Part shown: positions 1-9,307 of the stretch, in pieces
Position numbering within the stretch: position 1 is the first letter of the stretch
Layout: each line of letters opens with the position of its first letter
Origin: Endozoicomonas sp965261315
GTDB lineage: Bacteria > Pseudomonadota > Gammaproteobacteria > Pseudomonadales > Endozoicomonadaceae
Direction: 5' to 3'
NCBI GenBank assembly: GCA_965261315.1
Contig: CBDHDM010000136.1
Span: 62,001 to 126,000, forward strand
DNA: 64,000 bases
The notes under the pieces: generated by a model
Seen by the model: only the letters and a program-made list of their open reading frames with translations
Database searches by the model: none
Told to the model about the DNA's origin: nothing
Made by a program: the position numbers and the translations under genes

Positions 1-1588
1 TTGTCTGTCCATTTTGCATTAACGCTAAAATATCAGACTTCCAATCCTGATCTTGCTTAAAGGCATTTTCACTGAACTTCTGTAAAATCGTATCCCCGCG
101 ATATTCAAATACCGGAGGCATATCTATTGGCTTTCTGGCAACCTTGGACTCTTTTAATTTACCGCTGGCCAGATCTTTAAGATCCTGCTTATTCTGTTTT
201 CGAGCCTTTTCAGCATCAGCCTTGCTGGCCTTATAATCCTCATTTGCCTTATCAAGCCCCTGATTTCTTTTGCTTTTTAGAGCCCCAAGATCCCCCCAGG
301 CTTGACGGCCAAGCTTGGTATGAATGCCAAGCGCTTTCATATCGCCCTGAAACTGGTTCGCACCTTTAAGCTGGGCTCTACGCTCCCAGAGTTCATCTTT
401 AATGCCTTTTTGTTGCTTCTTAAGACTAGCCTCTTGTTTTTTCAGTCCTTTCCTAGCGTTTTGAAGCTTATCCCGGTCGGCAATCAAAGGGGCCTTCTTA
501 GCGCTCATTTTCTCCTTTGCAGAGGTTTCATCATTAAAAACTGCTTCTTTTTGACTTTCAGGCATTAATTTCCTGGCAGCCTTGGCCAGTAAGTTACCAA
601 ACCGGCTTTCGGAGCCTTTAATCTGCTTATTCAGATTCTTGACCTGCTGTTTGTTTTCATCCTTAAGCTTTCTTACCTTAGCCTTATCTTCATGCTTCTT
701 ATCGTACTCTGCGCGAAGATTCTGCTTGGTTTCCTGGTAGCCCTGTTTACGGACATCCCGCTGGGATTCATAACCTTGTTTGACCTGGTCTCTGGTCGCC
801 TCACGCGTCGCTTTAAAGTCTGATTTTTGCTCTTTATGCAACTGATCTACAGCCTTGCTGAGCGTAGATTTCGTCTCCTTCTGAGCCTGGTATAACTGCT
901 CTTTTTTCTCCGCTATCAACTCTTTAGTAGTAGCCAGATTATGTTTATTCTGATTATGTTCACTAAAACGAGCCTTAACCCCTGGATCATTTTTCAGCAT
1001 GCTGTGGAGATCTTCCACCTGTTCTTTTCTGGTCGATTTATCTGGCGAGGTAATGGTTATACGTTCACTACCCAGGCCAGCCTTAGGAATAACAAACGAC
1101 TTCCCTCGCTGGAAATCTGATGAACCAGGATGCTTTTTGTCCAGAAATTTTGTGGCAGCCCCAAACTCTTCTTTAAAAGAGGACACCTTCGTCTCAAGCA
1201 GGGCAACTTTTTCTTCCAAATTCTTCAGTTCAGTAACCAGAGCATTATGAGATGTAGCCGCAGTCTTGGCCTCAGAGCTCACTTCCTTATCTTTAATTTG
1301 ATCAAGCATTCTCAACTGAGAATCACTTGCCGATACCCAGGTTTTTCCGAGCTGATGAACCTTCTGGACAACCCTGTTTGCCAATGCACGCACAGGAGAA
1401 AATTTAAAGCCATGTTTCTCACTTCCTTCGGTTCTGATTAAACCTTCAGTGTTTTTTACATCAACAGGCACAATTAACCTGCCTGTTGATGATTTACCCA
1501 CCTGATCAGAAGATTGAACATTTCCTGCATTTACGGGTAGTTGAAATTGCACATTTGAACCACCACCCACACCCATTCCTTCGGACAT
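1..1588 (-). CDS. Lysine-rich coiled-coil protein, truncated by window edge
   Basis: An uninterrupted frame runs leftward from an ATG at 1588 to the window edge, at least 529 codons, with no stop seen. A purine-rich GGGGGA lies just before the ATG. The N-terminus is a short Gly/Met-rich stretch (MSEGMGVGGGSNVQF) without a signal peptide. From about residue 100 onward the protein is dominated by Lys, Glu, Gln and Ala in heptad-like patterns, including long charged helices around residues 225-330 and 380-430, so extended coiled coil is expected. I recognise no catalytic domain. The composition and lack of Sec signal would suit a cytoplasmic structural protein or a secreted effector-like protein, but that is inference. 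The C-terminus lies outside the window. Smaller frames on the opposite strand are shadows of this gene. Confidence 0.8.
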   Translation of the reverse strand, partial: MSEGMGVGGGSNVQFQLPVNAGNVQSSDQVGKSSTGRLIVPVDVKNTEGLIRTEGSEKHGFKFSPVRALANRVVQKVHQLGKTWVSASDSQLRMLDQIKDKEVSSEAKTAATSHNALVTELKNLEEKVALLETKVSSFKEEFGAATKFLDKKHPGSSDFQRGKSFVIPKAGLGSERITITSPDKSTRKEQVEDLHSMLKNDPGVKARFSEHNQNKHNLATTKELIAEKKEQLYQAQKETKSTLSKAVDQLHKEQKSDFKATREATRDQVKQGYESQRDVRKQGYQETKQNLRAEYDKKHEDKAKVRKLKDENKQQVKNLNKQIKGSESRFGNLLAKAARKLMPESQKEAVFNDETSAKEKMSAKKAPLIADRDKLQNARKGLKKQEASLKKQQKGIKDELWERRAQLKGANQFQGDMKALGIHTKLGRQAWGDLGALKSKRNQGLDKANEDYKASKADAEKARKQNKQDLKDLASGKLKESKVARKPIDMPPVFEYRGDTILQKFSENAFKQDQDWKSDILALMQNGQT

Positions 1589-1748
1589 TGTATCCCCCAA
1601 AAAATCCTTTTAACCGGGTTATCCTTCAATTTTAGCTTTCAGGCTGGGGGGGTTAAGACAATAAAACAGGCAGGGAACAAGAACTGGTTAACTTATGAAA
1701 ACAGTCCATTGTTTTAGCAACAAAAAATCATTAAACGTCAAAAAAAAG

Positions 1749-3062
1749 TCAAATCAATTTACCCACCAGAAAACCGGTGATAGCCATCAATCCAACCAGA
1801 AAAATAAAGGCATCTAAAAGAGGGCTTCTAAATGGTTTCAGTAACTTAACACGATAAAAAGCATAAACCGGCATCAGATAGAGAATAGTCGCCAGCACCG
1901 GTACAACCAGCATCTCCACCATATCAATGACATCCCAGTTTGCATAACCCGCCACCCAGCATGTCAGAAGAATAAAGAGAATACTTCCCCTATGCACAGC
2001 CCCATGAGGCAATGGACGATGGACATTATGACGGACCCACTGCTGAGTGATAAAACCTTGAAGCCCTTCCAGGGCGCCAAGATACACCCCGAAGAATGAG
2101 CTGGCGATGGCCAGAAATGCAATGATGGGAGCAATAATGGAGAAGATCATATTGTCCGATCGATAAGCAAGCACAGAAAGTACAGGCACATTTTCTTCCC
2201 GAGCCTGCAATAGCTCCTGTGGTGTAAGGCTCAGTACACAGGAGAAAACAAACAGCAGGATCACTGCCAGTAATAACACGGTATTCCGCTTTAAAACCTG
2301 GCTCGTTTTGTTGTGACAAGCTCTGCTGTCCACAAAATAGCGCTGATAAGCATGAGCAAACGAGGAGCATGCGGGCGAGTGATTAAAAGAAAATATCAGC
2401 AAAGGAGTTGTAATAAAAAGCACTAATAACGAGTCTTTAATATTGACCGGTTGATCAAAAACAGCACCGTTCCACTGCGGAATCAAATACAGAGAGACTG
2501 CCACAAGGGTAAAAACCAGTGGATAAACCATTATTTTCACCGATCGAAGCATCCACGCCTCACCAGCATGCATCGCCAGAACCAGAAGGCTCACCAACCC
2601 TAAACTCAGTAACCACCTGTCCGGCGGTATCATGTGCAGTTGGTGCTCCATATAGCTGATAGCGACATTGGTGATACCAATCGCGTACAAAAGCAATATG
2701 GGATAAACAGAAAGAAAGTAAGCCAGGGTCAATAATCGACCTGCTCGCTCACCAAAATGTTCTCTGACCGTAGTGGTGATATTACCTTCTGGATTAGAGG
2801 AAGAGAGACAGAAACGAACAAGATTGCGATGAGCCAACCAGACCATTGGCCCCGCTAAAACGGCCATAATGATCAGCGGCCAGATTCCACCTGAGCCAGC
2901 AGTAATCGGCAAATATAGAACTCCTGCCCCAATTGCCGTACCAAACAGGTTCAGCATCCAGCCGGTATCTCTGGAAGTCCATCGCATTTCAGCGGTCTGA
3001 TCTGGTTTCTTACCCTGCATAGACTTCAGATTTTCAAGACTGTCTACTGAGCTATCCGACAT
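1749..3062 (-). CDS. Serine/threonine permease, SdaC/TdcC (HAAAP) family
   Basis: A 437-residue integral membrane protein with about 11 hydrophobic segments, typical for the hydroxy/aromatic amino acid permease family (E. coli SdaC is about 430 residues). The family signature is at the first helix: residues around 40-52 read NLFGTAIGAGVLYLPI, the unwound helix-1 substrate site. A second conserved stretch near residue 225 reads FSFNHSPACSSF, which in SdaC/TdcC-type carriers marks helix 6. Expected role is proton- or sodium-coupled uptake of serine or threonine across the inner membrane. The first 30 residues are hydrophilic and cytosolic. It is alone on its strand here, divergent from the small gene at 3375, with about 310 bp between. 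Exact substrate cannot be told from sequence. Confidence 0.85.
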   Translation of the reverse strand: MSDSSVDSLENLKSMQGKKPDQTAEMRWTSRDTGWMLNLFGTAIGAGVLYLPITAGSGGIWPLIIMAVLAGPMVWLAHRNLVRFCLSSSNPEGNITTTVREHFGERAGRLLTLAYFLSVYPILLLYAIGITNVAISYMEHQLHMIPPDRWLLSLGLVSLLVLAMHAGEAWMLRSVKIMVYPLVFTLVAVSLYLIPQWNGAVFDQPVNIKDSLLVLFITTPLLIFSFNHSPACSSFAHAYQRYFVDSRACHNKTSQVLKRNTVLLLAVILLFVFSCVLSLTPQELLQAREENVPVLSVLAYRSDNMIFSIIAPIIAFLAIASSFFGVYLGALEGLQGFITQQWVRHNVHRPLPHGAVHRGSILFILLTCWVAGYANWDVIDMVEMLVVPVLATILYLMPVYAFYRVKLLKPFRSPLLDAFIFLVGLMAITGFLVGKLI

Positions 3063-3374
3063 ACATCACCTAAATTACTGGTAAATCGGTGCTATCCAGG
3101 CAGTAATTTCAAAAATTCCATTTTTACAGAAACTATTATAGTCACGGGATTGATTAGATGTGTTTTTGACTGGATAGCACTTTCCCTACTGCCCCCACAG
3201 ATAGTCAGGAAAATCAAAATTCCACTTATTCCTTTTTAACTTAATTTAAGTTCAAAATATCCTATTAAGGTTATATATCTTTATTGGCTACTCAGTAAAA
3301 TAGAGAGCCTCATATTGATTTTGCAGACTACTCGTACCAAATACTCATAAAAAGCACTGAACAGTGAATAAAAC
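3063..3374. other. Intergenic spacer between divergent genes
   Basis: A 312-bp AT-rich gap between the serine-permease gene (leftward) and the small PA4642-like gene (rightward). It should carry both promoters. I see AT-rich blocks around 3235-3300 but no motif I can assign with confidence and no convincing coding frame. Confidence 0.5.
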
Positions 3375-3665
3375 ATGAAGAAAGATAAACAGAAAGTCAT
3401 TGGAGAAGAATTAAGCGATGAGCGCTTGAAAGCGCTACTGGCACTGCAACCGACAGCTGGCTGCAGTCGAGATCATCACATCCTGTTAAGAGCCTATCGC
3501 TTCCTGCGAGCGGATAATTTTGCCCGCTTTGTACCATTCTTTCTGGAAGCAGGTTTTAACCTGAATGCAAAAGGCAGTGATGGAAAAACACTGGCTGAAA
3601 TCATCGTTCACCATCAACATGGAGAACCGTACCTCAAAACGCTTACTGACGTCAGCAGCCATTAA
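3375..3665 (+). CDS. PA4642-like small conserved protein
   Basis: A 96-residue soluble protein opening with MKKDKQKVIGEELSDERL and containing FARFVPFFLEAGFNLNAKGSDGKTL. The opening and the 'DNFARF...AGFNLNA' segment match my memory of the Pseudomonas PA4642 family, small conserved gammaproteobacterial proteins of unknown function. The segment AGFNLNAKGSDGKTLAEII also resembles a single ankyrin-like helix pair, in which an 'AGxxxNAxxxDGxTxL' pattern is typical; one such unit alone would not form a normal ankyrin stack. No signal peptide or membrane segment. It is monocistronic, followed by a strong hairpin. Family identification comes from recall of the N-terminal motif, so it is probable rather than certain. 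Confidence 0.7.
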   Translation: MKKDKQKVIGEELSDERLKALLALQPTAGCSRDHHILLRAYRFLRADNFARFVPFFLEAGFNLNAKGSDGKTLAEIIVHHQHGEPYLKTLTDVSSH

Positions 3666-3670
3666 AAACC

Positions 3671-3701
3671 AAAAAGCTACCTGAGTTAAAACTCAGGTAG
3701 C
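3671..3701 (-). terminator. Intrinsic terminator for brnQ (hairpin can act both ways)
   Basis: A perfect 12-bp inverted repeat (GCTACCTGAGTT / AACTCAGGTAGC) lies at 3676-3701. Read leftward it is followed by TTTTTGGTTTTT, a good U-tract, so it suits the leftward brnQ transcript. On the plus strand the hairpin is present but the following T-run is poor. Confidence 0.75.
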
Positions 3702-3801
3702 CTGATACTTTTACTATGAGAATGCAGCTCTTTCAGGTTCTGCAGCTATTTTCACAGCTCCGGGTGAGCAGCACTTTTCGCTCATAACGGTGTAGAGGGT
3801 G

Positions 3802-5133
3802 TTACCCCTGAACTGACTTTGCTACGTCTGAAGAACGTACAGATGTCAGCATACCCAGAACACCACCCAGAACGCCCGGTAACAACCATACCAGGCCTTC
3901 CTTCTGCAATGGCAGGTAAGCGAGTAAATCATAGGCAGGCCCAACAAAAGACAGGCCAGCTGCGTGCAAACCTTCCACGAAGCTGATCAGACCTACCGGG
4001 ATCAGGACACAGGTCATTACCCGTTTCGGGTTTACCATCCATGATTTCAGCAATGTCACTACAATCAGGGCAATAGCTACAGGATAGATAATCAACAACG
4101 CTGGAATAGTCACTTTCAACAGGGTATTCAATCCAACATTGGCAATCAAAGCACTGGCCACTGCGCAGAGAATAACCCAGCTGCGGTAATTCAGTGCAGG
4201 AAAAACACGGGAGAAATATTCACCGCAGGCACTGAGCAGACCAATAGCTGTCGTCAAACAGGCCAGAATAACCGTGATCGCCAGTACCACCTTACCCCAG
4301 GAACCGAATACCGCATTTACAAACAGGCTGATGATCTCTGCACCATTCTGCGGAGCCGCCACCAGCTGATGACTGGTGGAACCGATGTAACCCAGCACCA
4401 GATACACCAGTGACAACCCTACAGAAGCAATCAGACCGGCAATAAATGTATAGCGCGCAACCTGTCGTGCATCGGTAACGCCTTTATTCTGAATGGCATT
4501 AATAATAACAACACCAAACACCAGAGCTCCCAGCGTATCCATGGTCTGGTAACCTTCACGGAAACCATTAAAGAACCCCTGACTGATCATGGATTCAGTG
4601 GCAGCACCTGCTTCTCCCTGGGGGAAAAGGAAAGCACCGACGGCAATAACAACAAGAACAACCACCAGCAGTGGTGTGATCAGTTTACCTACCGTCTCGA
4701 TCAACCTGCCCGGGAACAACGCCAGGTAGAGCGCTATGGCAAAGAAAGCGACTGAGAACAGAGCCAGTGGCATTGCGCCAGACTCACCAATAAAGGGCAG
4801 CAGGCCCAGCTCATAAGAAACCACAGCGGTTCTGGGTGAAGCAAACAGAGGTCCGATAGCCAGGAAAAGCACAACAGCAAACGTTAATGCAACCTTCGGA
4901 GGGAAAACTGCCGTCAGCTTTTCCAAACCTCCACCCGAACGGGCACAGGCAATCACACCCAGCAGCGGCAGGCCAACGCCGGTCAGAAGGAACCCCAGCA
5001 TTGCAACAATCAGCTCAGTTCCAGCCATGTGCCCCAGAAATGGAGGAAAGATAATATTTCCAGCTCCCAGAAAGAGAGCAAAAGTCATCAGGCCCGTAGC
5101 GATGATGTCTGTGGTTTTTAACGTCTGCGGCAA
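3802..5133 (-). CDS. brnQ: Branched-chain amino acid carrier BrnQ
   Basis: Encodes an LIVCS-family carrier for Na+- or H+-coupled import of leucine, isoleucine and valine. The hallmark is GLMTFALFLGAGNIIFPP in the first helix, and about 12 hydrophobic segments follow. I place the start at a TTG at 5133: it has AGGGGA six bases upstream, and the resulting protein (443 residues) has exactly 11 residues before the conserved TM1 sequence up to DII, as in E. coli BrnQ. The frame is open to an ATG at 5181, which has no ribosome binding site and adds 16 residues not found in the family. The gene stands alone with a terminator downstream. In Lrp-type systems such carriers are often leucine-regulated, but no operator is evident here. 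Confidence 0.88.
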   Translation of the reverse strand: MPQTLKTTDIIATGLMTFALFLGAGNIIFPPFLGHMAGTELIVAMLGFLLTGVGLPLLGVIACARSGGGLEKLTAVFPPKVALTFAVVLFLAIGPLFASPRTAVVSYELGLLPFIGESGAMPLALFSVAFFAIALYLALFPGRLIETVGKLITPLLVVVLVVIAVGAFLFPQGEAGAATESMISQGFFNGFREGYQTMDTLGALVFGVVIINAIQNKGVTDARQVARYTFIAGLIASVGLSLVYLVLGYIGSTSHQLVAAPQNGAEIISLFVNAVFGSWGKVVLAITVILACLTTAIGLLSACGEYFSRVFPALNYRSWVILCAVASALIANVGLNTLLKVTIPALLIIYPVAIALIVVTLLKSWMVNPKRVMTCVLIPVGLISFVEGLHAAGLSFVGPAYDLLAYLPLQKEGLVWLLPGVLGGVLGMLTSVRSSDVAKSVQG

Positions 5134-5427
5134 AACCAGTCCCCTGTAACCATTCTTCCCGGAAAGCAACGGATTAACCATACGACAACGGTTAAGCCAA
5201 TAATCAGGAAGAATATTTTTTAGAAGTAAGCTTAAAGAGGCTGAATATCGGGCCTCCTGAGGGTAACCTTTATTTCACAGATAGGGCTTTAGCCGTATCA
5301 GTGCTTTCACCTAAAAATTATAAAAAGACAGGATTTATTGAGATTTAAACGATAATAAAGAAACATTTTCTGCAGGAAGTGCATAACGTTAATAGTAATC
5401 ACTATCAACCCTATGCCCAGGATCGAA

Positions 5428-6894
5428 TCACAACAGCGGGCTTAACAGTTGCATGGTATTTTCCAGCAACTTCCGTCGAAAGGACCTTTGAGTCCAACGG
5501 TTGATATCCACTGCTTCAGCCTGCTTCATATACGACTGCAGCACATGGAAAATCTGCTGACCAAACCCATCGTCATAGACGATCAGCGTTACCTCATAGT
5601 TCAGCCAGACACTTCGCATATCCAGGTTCACAGTACCAAACAGCGCCGTCTCTCGATCCACCAGAACACACTTGGTGTGCAACAGCCCCCCATTAAACTG
5701 CTGAATATTGACGCCCGCCTGCAATAATTCCAGATAGTAGGAACGGCTGGCATGGTGAACCATTCTTGAGTCATTTTTTGCGGGCACCAGTAACTGTACA
5801 TCAACACCCCGCATCGCCGCTGACTTCAATGCCGTCAGCAGTGACTCATCCGGAACAAAATAAGGTGTACTGATCAGCAGCTCTTCACGGCTTTCATAAA
5901 TGGCCGCCAATAGAACCTGTTGCAACATTTCCCGATCTACATCCGGCCCGGATGGCAAAACATGAACACACGCCCCTTCTCGCCCACGATGCTTTGCTGA
6001 AGGATACTCATACTGACGATTGAATGATGGATGACCCTGCCCGGTTTCCAGCGCTTTATCCCACTGGACTATGGCACCGAGCACATGAGCAGCAACCCCA
6101 TCAATTCTAACCATGGCATCCACCCACTGCCCTACCTTGGCGTCCTGTTTGAATAGAGATGGATCAACCAGGTTAAAACTGCCGGTCCAGGCCACCTGAT
6201 CATCCACAACCAGAATTTTCCGATGATTCCGAATATCTATGCGTTCCACCAGCATTCGGAATGGACCACCCGACATCGAAGCCGTCACACCGATCCCTTC
6301 AAAACGAAAACGGCGTGCCCAGCTACCACTCAAGAATCCCCGACTACCCACATTATCCAGTACAACCAGACAATCTACCCCTCGCCTCGCAGCCCGGATG
6401 ACGGCGTCAGCCACCTCCTCGGCACGTCCGACTGGCTCCCAGATATAGAACTCAATAATCACACTGTGGCGTGCACTTTCTATATCATGCAGAAGGTGGT
6501 CGATAATGCTTTCAAAGCCTGAAAAAAGCTGCAAATGATTACCCGGTAAAAGGGGAACAGTCATGCTCTTTTCCGCCAGCGAGAAAATACCATTATGAGA
6601 AGTGACCGGGCAGCGAGATGGTTCGCTATCTGAAATAATCCGGGACAAGTGTTGATACCATTGTGCATAGTCCGGATAAAGCGCACGCATGCGCTTAAGA
6701 CGTCGAGTGCCCAGACGAGGTGAACCAAACAAAAGGTAAAGAACAAACCCTGCTACCGGCAGAGCAAACAACAACACCAGCCAGGCCAGGGAAACACCCA
6801 CAGGCCTTCGAGTCATGATAACCACAACCGCAAACGCAATAATGGCACCCAAATAGGCAGCACCAAACAGCCAGCTTAACCAGGTTGTTTCCAT
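5428..6894 (-). CDS. cls: Cardiolipin synthase, ClsA type
   Basis: A 488-residue inner-membrane phospholipase-D superfamily enzyme that condenses two phosphatidylglycerol molecules to cardiolipin and glycerol. Two N-terminal membrane segments (about residues 6-28 and 35-57) are followed by two PLD domains, each with an HKD catalytic motif: HRKILVVDD starting near residue 224 and HTKCVLVDR near residue 406. The second is followed by the usual GTVNLDMRS. Length matches E. coli ClsA (486). I chose the ATG at 6894 (METTWLSWL...) because it gives the family-like N-terminus; an in-frame GTG at 6927 is possible but has no ribosome binding site. The gene is preceded by the leftward TSUP gene, about 90 bp apart, so the two may be co-transcribed. 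Confidence 0.93.
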   Translation of the reverse strand: METTWLSWLFGAAYLGAIIAFAVVVIMTRRPVGVSLAWLVLLFALPVAGFVLYLLFGSPRLGTRRLKRMRALYPDYAQWYQHLSRIISDSEPSRCPVTSHNGIFSLAEKSMTVPLLPGNHLQLFSGFESIIDHLLHDIESARHSVIIEFYIWEPVGRAEEVADAVIRAARRGVDCLVVLDNVGSRGFLSGSWARRFRFEGIGVTASMSGGPFRMLVERIDIRNHRKILVVDDQVAWTGSFNLVDPSLFKQDAKVGQWVDAMVRIDGVAAHVLGAIVQWDKALETGQGHPSFNRQYEYPSAKHRGREGACVHVLPSGPDVDREMLQQVLLAAIYESREELLISTPYFVPDESLLTALKSAAMRGVDVQLLVPAKNDSRMVHHASRSYYLELLQAGVNIQQFNGGLLHTKCVLVDRETALFGTVNLDMRSVWLNYEVTLIVYDDGFGQQIFHVLQSYMKQAEAVDINRWTQRSFRRKLLENTMQLLSPLL

Positions 6895-6985
6895 GTACGT
6901 AGGTTCCGAACATGCCTGCAAGTACACCCAGAAACAGGTAACCTCAACAGGAAAAAAGGGACAATGGTTTCAGACACGATGCCCT

Positions 6986-7762
6986 TCAATACAACAAATG
7001 TCCATAATTCCCCCAAAGAAGTTTGGCGGTCATTACCAGAGAAACGCAGACAATCATGGGGCGAATCAATGTCTGACCTCGGCTCAACACCACTGAGGAA
7101 CCAAGCCGGGCACCAATAATTTGCCCTAGCATCATGACCAGGCCAACTGTCCAGACCACATGCCCGCCAATAATAAAAAATAACAGCGAGGCAATGTTAC
7201 TGGTGCAGTTCAACACCTTGGTATGCGCCGTGGCACTGGTGATGGAATAACCCAGTAGACTCACAAAGGCAATGGTAAAAAACGAGCCCGTACCGGGACC
7301 AAAAAATCCGTCATAAAAACCAATCACCACTGCCGCGGTGAATGAAAACATCGACAGAGATATCACCTGTCGTGATTGATCACTACTCAATCGAGGAGAA
7401 AATAAAAAGTAAAGGACGATACCAATCAACAAGAATGGAATGGCCTGCGCCAAAACCCCCGCATCTATTCTCTGTACCAGTAGAGTCCCCAGCATGCTGC
7501 CCATAAAGGTCATTACTATCGCCAGGCGCATCTCCCTGAGGTTAACCGCCCCCCTGGAAATAAAGTAAAAGCTCGCAGACAGTGTGCCTCCGGCTCCCTG
7601 GAGTTTATTGGTCGCCAACGCCTGAACCGGCGAAAGCCCTGCTGCCAGAAGAGCCGGCATAGCGATCAGCCCGCCCCCCCCGGCAATAGAATCAACAAAA
7701 CCGGCCGCCATGGCCACGGCAAAAAGAAAAACGACAAGTTCCAGTGTGATGGTCGCGTCCAA
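6986..7762 (-). CDS. TSUP-family permease, YfcA type
   Basis: A membrane protein of about 258 residues of the TauE/SafE (TSUP, DUF81) family. It shows the two repeat signatures of the family: FVDSIAGGGGLIAMPALL with ALATNKLQGAGGTLSA in the first half, and GFYDGFFGPGTGSFF with ATAHTKVLNCTSNIASL in the second. This pairing is closest to E. coli YfcA. The family moves sulfur-containing or organic anions; the substrate of this subgroup is not known. The likely start is a TTG at 7762 with AAGGA six bases before it. The frame is also open to a TTG at 7777, which matches the E. coli N-terminal length better but lacks a ribosome binding site. Divergent from the carotenoid oxygenase fragment. Confidence 0.85.
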   Translation of the reverse strand: MDATITLELVVFLFAVAMAAGFVDSIAGGGGLIAMPALLAAGLSPVQALATNKLQGAGGTLSASFYFISRGAVNLREMRLAIVMTFMGSMLGTLLVQRIDAGVLAQAIPFLLIGIVLYFLFSPRLSSDQSRQVISLSMFSFTAAVVIGFYDGFFGPGTGSFFTIAFVSLLGYSITSATAHTKVLNCTSNIASLLFFIIGGHVVWTVGLVMMLGQIIGARLGSSVVLSRGQTLIRPMIVCVSLVMTAKLLWGNYGHLLY

Positions 7763-7907
7763 GGTCAATCCTTGCAAATAAAGGGTGATGATTCGTGGAG
7801 GCGTAATAATAGAACGTCCAGAAAAAAATATTCAGACAAAATTGACTCAACACTCAGCGGAATCTACCTATCTATAACACGCATACCTCCTGACCCACCG
7901 GATAGAA

Positions 7908-8016
7908 ATGGCAATAACCCGCAGGCACTGTATTCAACCTTTTGGACTGATGGCACTGGCCTCAGCCACCTCTCCATGCCTTGCTGCACAACTGGCCAAT
8001 GAATATCCATGGCAGG
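7908..8016 (+). pseudogene. Signal-peptide remnant of the carotenoid oxygenase gene, out of frame
   Basis: From an ATG at 7908 a frame reads MAITRRHCIQPFGLMALASA, continues through a hydrophobic stretch and an AxA-like cleavage region (CLAAQLA), then NEYPWQA, which looks like an exported carotenoid oxygenase N-terminus with a tandem Arg at positions 5-6. At about 8010 this frame and the downstream oxygenase frame diverge. Family members normally have some 30-40 residues between such a start and the conserved RNGPGLFERGG segment, and here those are missing. I infer a deletion with frameshift at about 8005-8016, so the signal peptide is no longer joined to the enzyme. Confidence 0.6.
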
Positions 8017-9307
8017 CCCTGGTTTGTTTGAACGCAGCGGTTATAGAAAGCAGCACATACTGGATGGTGACGGTATGATTCAGGCGATAGACCTGATGAA
8101 TGGCAAGGATCACTACCGTAATCACTTTGTAAGAACCCCCAAATATCTCAGAGAGCAGGCCGCCGGACGCTTTCTTTATCCAACCTGGACAACGCAGGCA
8201 CCAGAACTCCGGGAGAATTTTCCCGACACTCCACCATTCTCCCAGGCCGGTGTAACAACCTATCTGATGGATGGCATTCTGACGGCCCATGACGAAGTGG
8301 GACAACCTTTCGCTCTAAACCCTGATTCACTGGAAGATATGGGTCAACATCGCATTTCACCAAAAGGAGGAGCAATAAATCTGAAGGCGCATGCCAAACA
8401 ATCCGGAACTACCGGAAACTGGACATTTATTGGCTGGAACCATGGGCTGGCACCTTCCGTGGACATCATTGTGAGATCTCCCAACGGACGAGTGATCGAC
8501 CATCGAAAAGTATCAATGCCACGGGATTGCTATATCCATGATTTTTTTGCAACTGAGCATTTTACGATCATTGACCTCCATGCCATCGAGCTCAACCCAT
8601 TTCCCATGCTGGCTGGGCTGTATAGCTTTACCGATTGCCTGAAATGGAGCCCTGCCCTTGGCAATCAGATCATTGTTATCCCCCGGGACTCCGGACAACC
8701 TGTAAAATTCTTCCCGGCACCGGCACGATTTATGTGGCACAGCTTCAATGCCTGGGAAAAAGGCAGTGAAATCATTGCTGATTTTATTGCCTATGACGCA
8801 CCTGACCACTTTATCGGCAAGGACCCACAGATGAAGGCTATTATGCAGGGGAGATGTACCCGAACTTACCACTCAGGCATGGCCTACCGTTACATCATTA
8901 ATTTGCAACGGGGAACACTCAGGGAAGAACTCATTACCGACGGAAATATTGAGTTTCCCATTATCCATCCAAAACTGGGTGGCTTGGCATGTCAGTTTGG
9001 CTACGCCACCTTTGGCGCTCCCGGCCAGTTTTTTCACAGTGGCATTACCCGGATTGATTTGAACACCGGTGTTCAGGAGCAGTATGACTTCGGAGAAAAA
9101 GTTCATGTTGGCGAGGCGATATTTGTACCGGAAGGAATGTCAGAAAACAGAGGTTTTCTACTCTCAATGGCCCTGAACGGTGACACAGGAAAAAGCTTTC
9201 TTGCCATACTGGACGCCGCACATGTCAGCGCAGGCCCACTGGCTCTCATTCATTTACGTCACCATACCCCCTTCTCATTCCATGGCACATGGTTAAGCAA
9301 AAGATAA
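8009..9307 (+). CDS. Carotenoid oxygenase (RPE65/CCD family), N-terminally truncated
   Basis: A 432-residue frame of the carotenoid cleavage oxygenase family, non-haem Fe(II) dioxygenases that split a double bond in carotenoids or stilbenes. Four histidines in iron-ligand contexts are visible: H128 (NLKAHAK), H177 (YIHDFF), H244 (FMWHSFNAWE) and H425 (SFHGTW). The family opening GPGLFERSGYRKQHILDGDGM appears directly at the ATG at 8009, whereas intact proteins carry an upstream segment containing the first propeller strand (usually ending ...LYRN). An in-frame stop lies at 8000-8002. A matching signal peptide sits just upstream in another frame, so the gene probably suffered a small deletion. 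The catalytic core looks intact, but export and folding are doubtful. It may be a recent pseudogene. Confidence 0.85.
   Translation: MAGPGLFERSGYRKQHILDGDGMIQAIDLMNGKDHYRNHFVRTPKYLREQAAGRFLYPTWTTQAPELRENFPDTPPFSQAGVTTYLMDGILTAHDEVGQPFALNPDSLEDMGQHRISPKGGAINLKAHAKQSGTTGNWTFIGWNHGLAPSVDIIVRSPNGRVIDHRKVSMPRDCYIHDFFATEHFTIIDLHAIELNPFPMLAGLYSFTDCLKWSPALGNQIIVIPRDSGQPVKFFPAPARFMWHSFNAWEKGSEIIADFIAYDAPDHFIGKDPQMKAIMQGRCTRTYHSGMAYRYIINLQRGTLREELITDGNIEFPIIHPKLGGLACQFGYATFGAPGQFFHSGITRIDLNTGVQEQYDFGEKVHVGEAIFVPEGMSENRGFLLSMALNGDTGKSFLAILDAAHVSAGPLALIHLRHHTPFSFHGTWLSKR

Noticed and set aside
302..1441. Rightward frames of 80-100 codons at the left edge
   Set aside because: They lie antisense to the long lysine-rich frame, lack ribosome sites and have no recognisable features.
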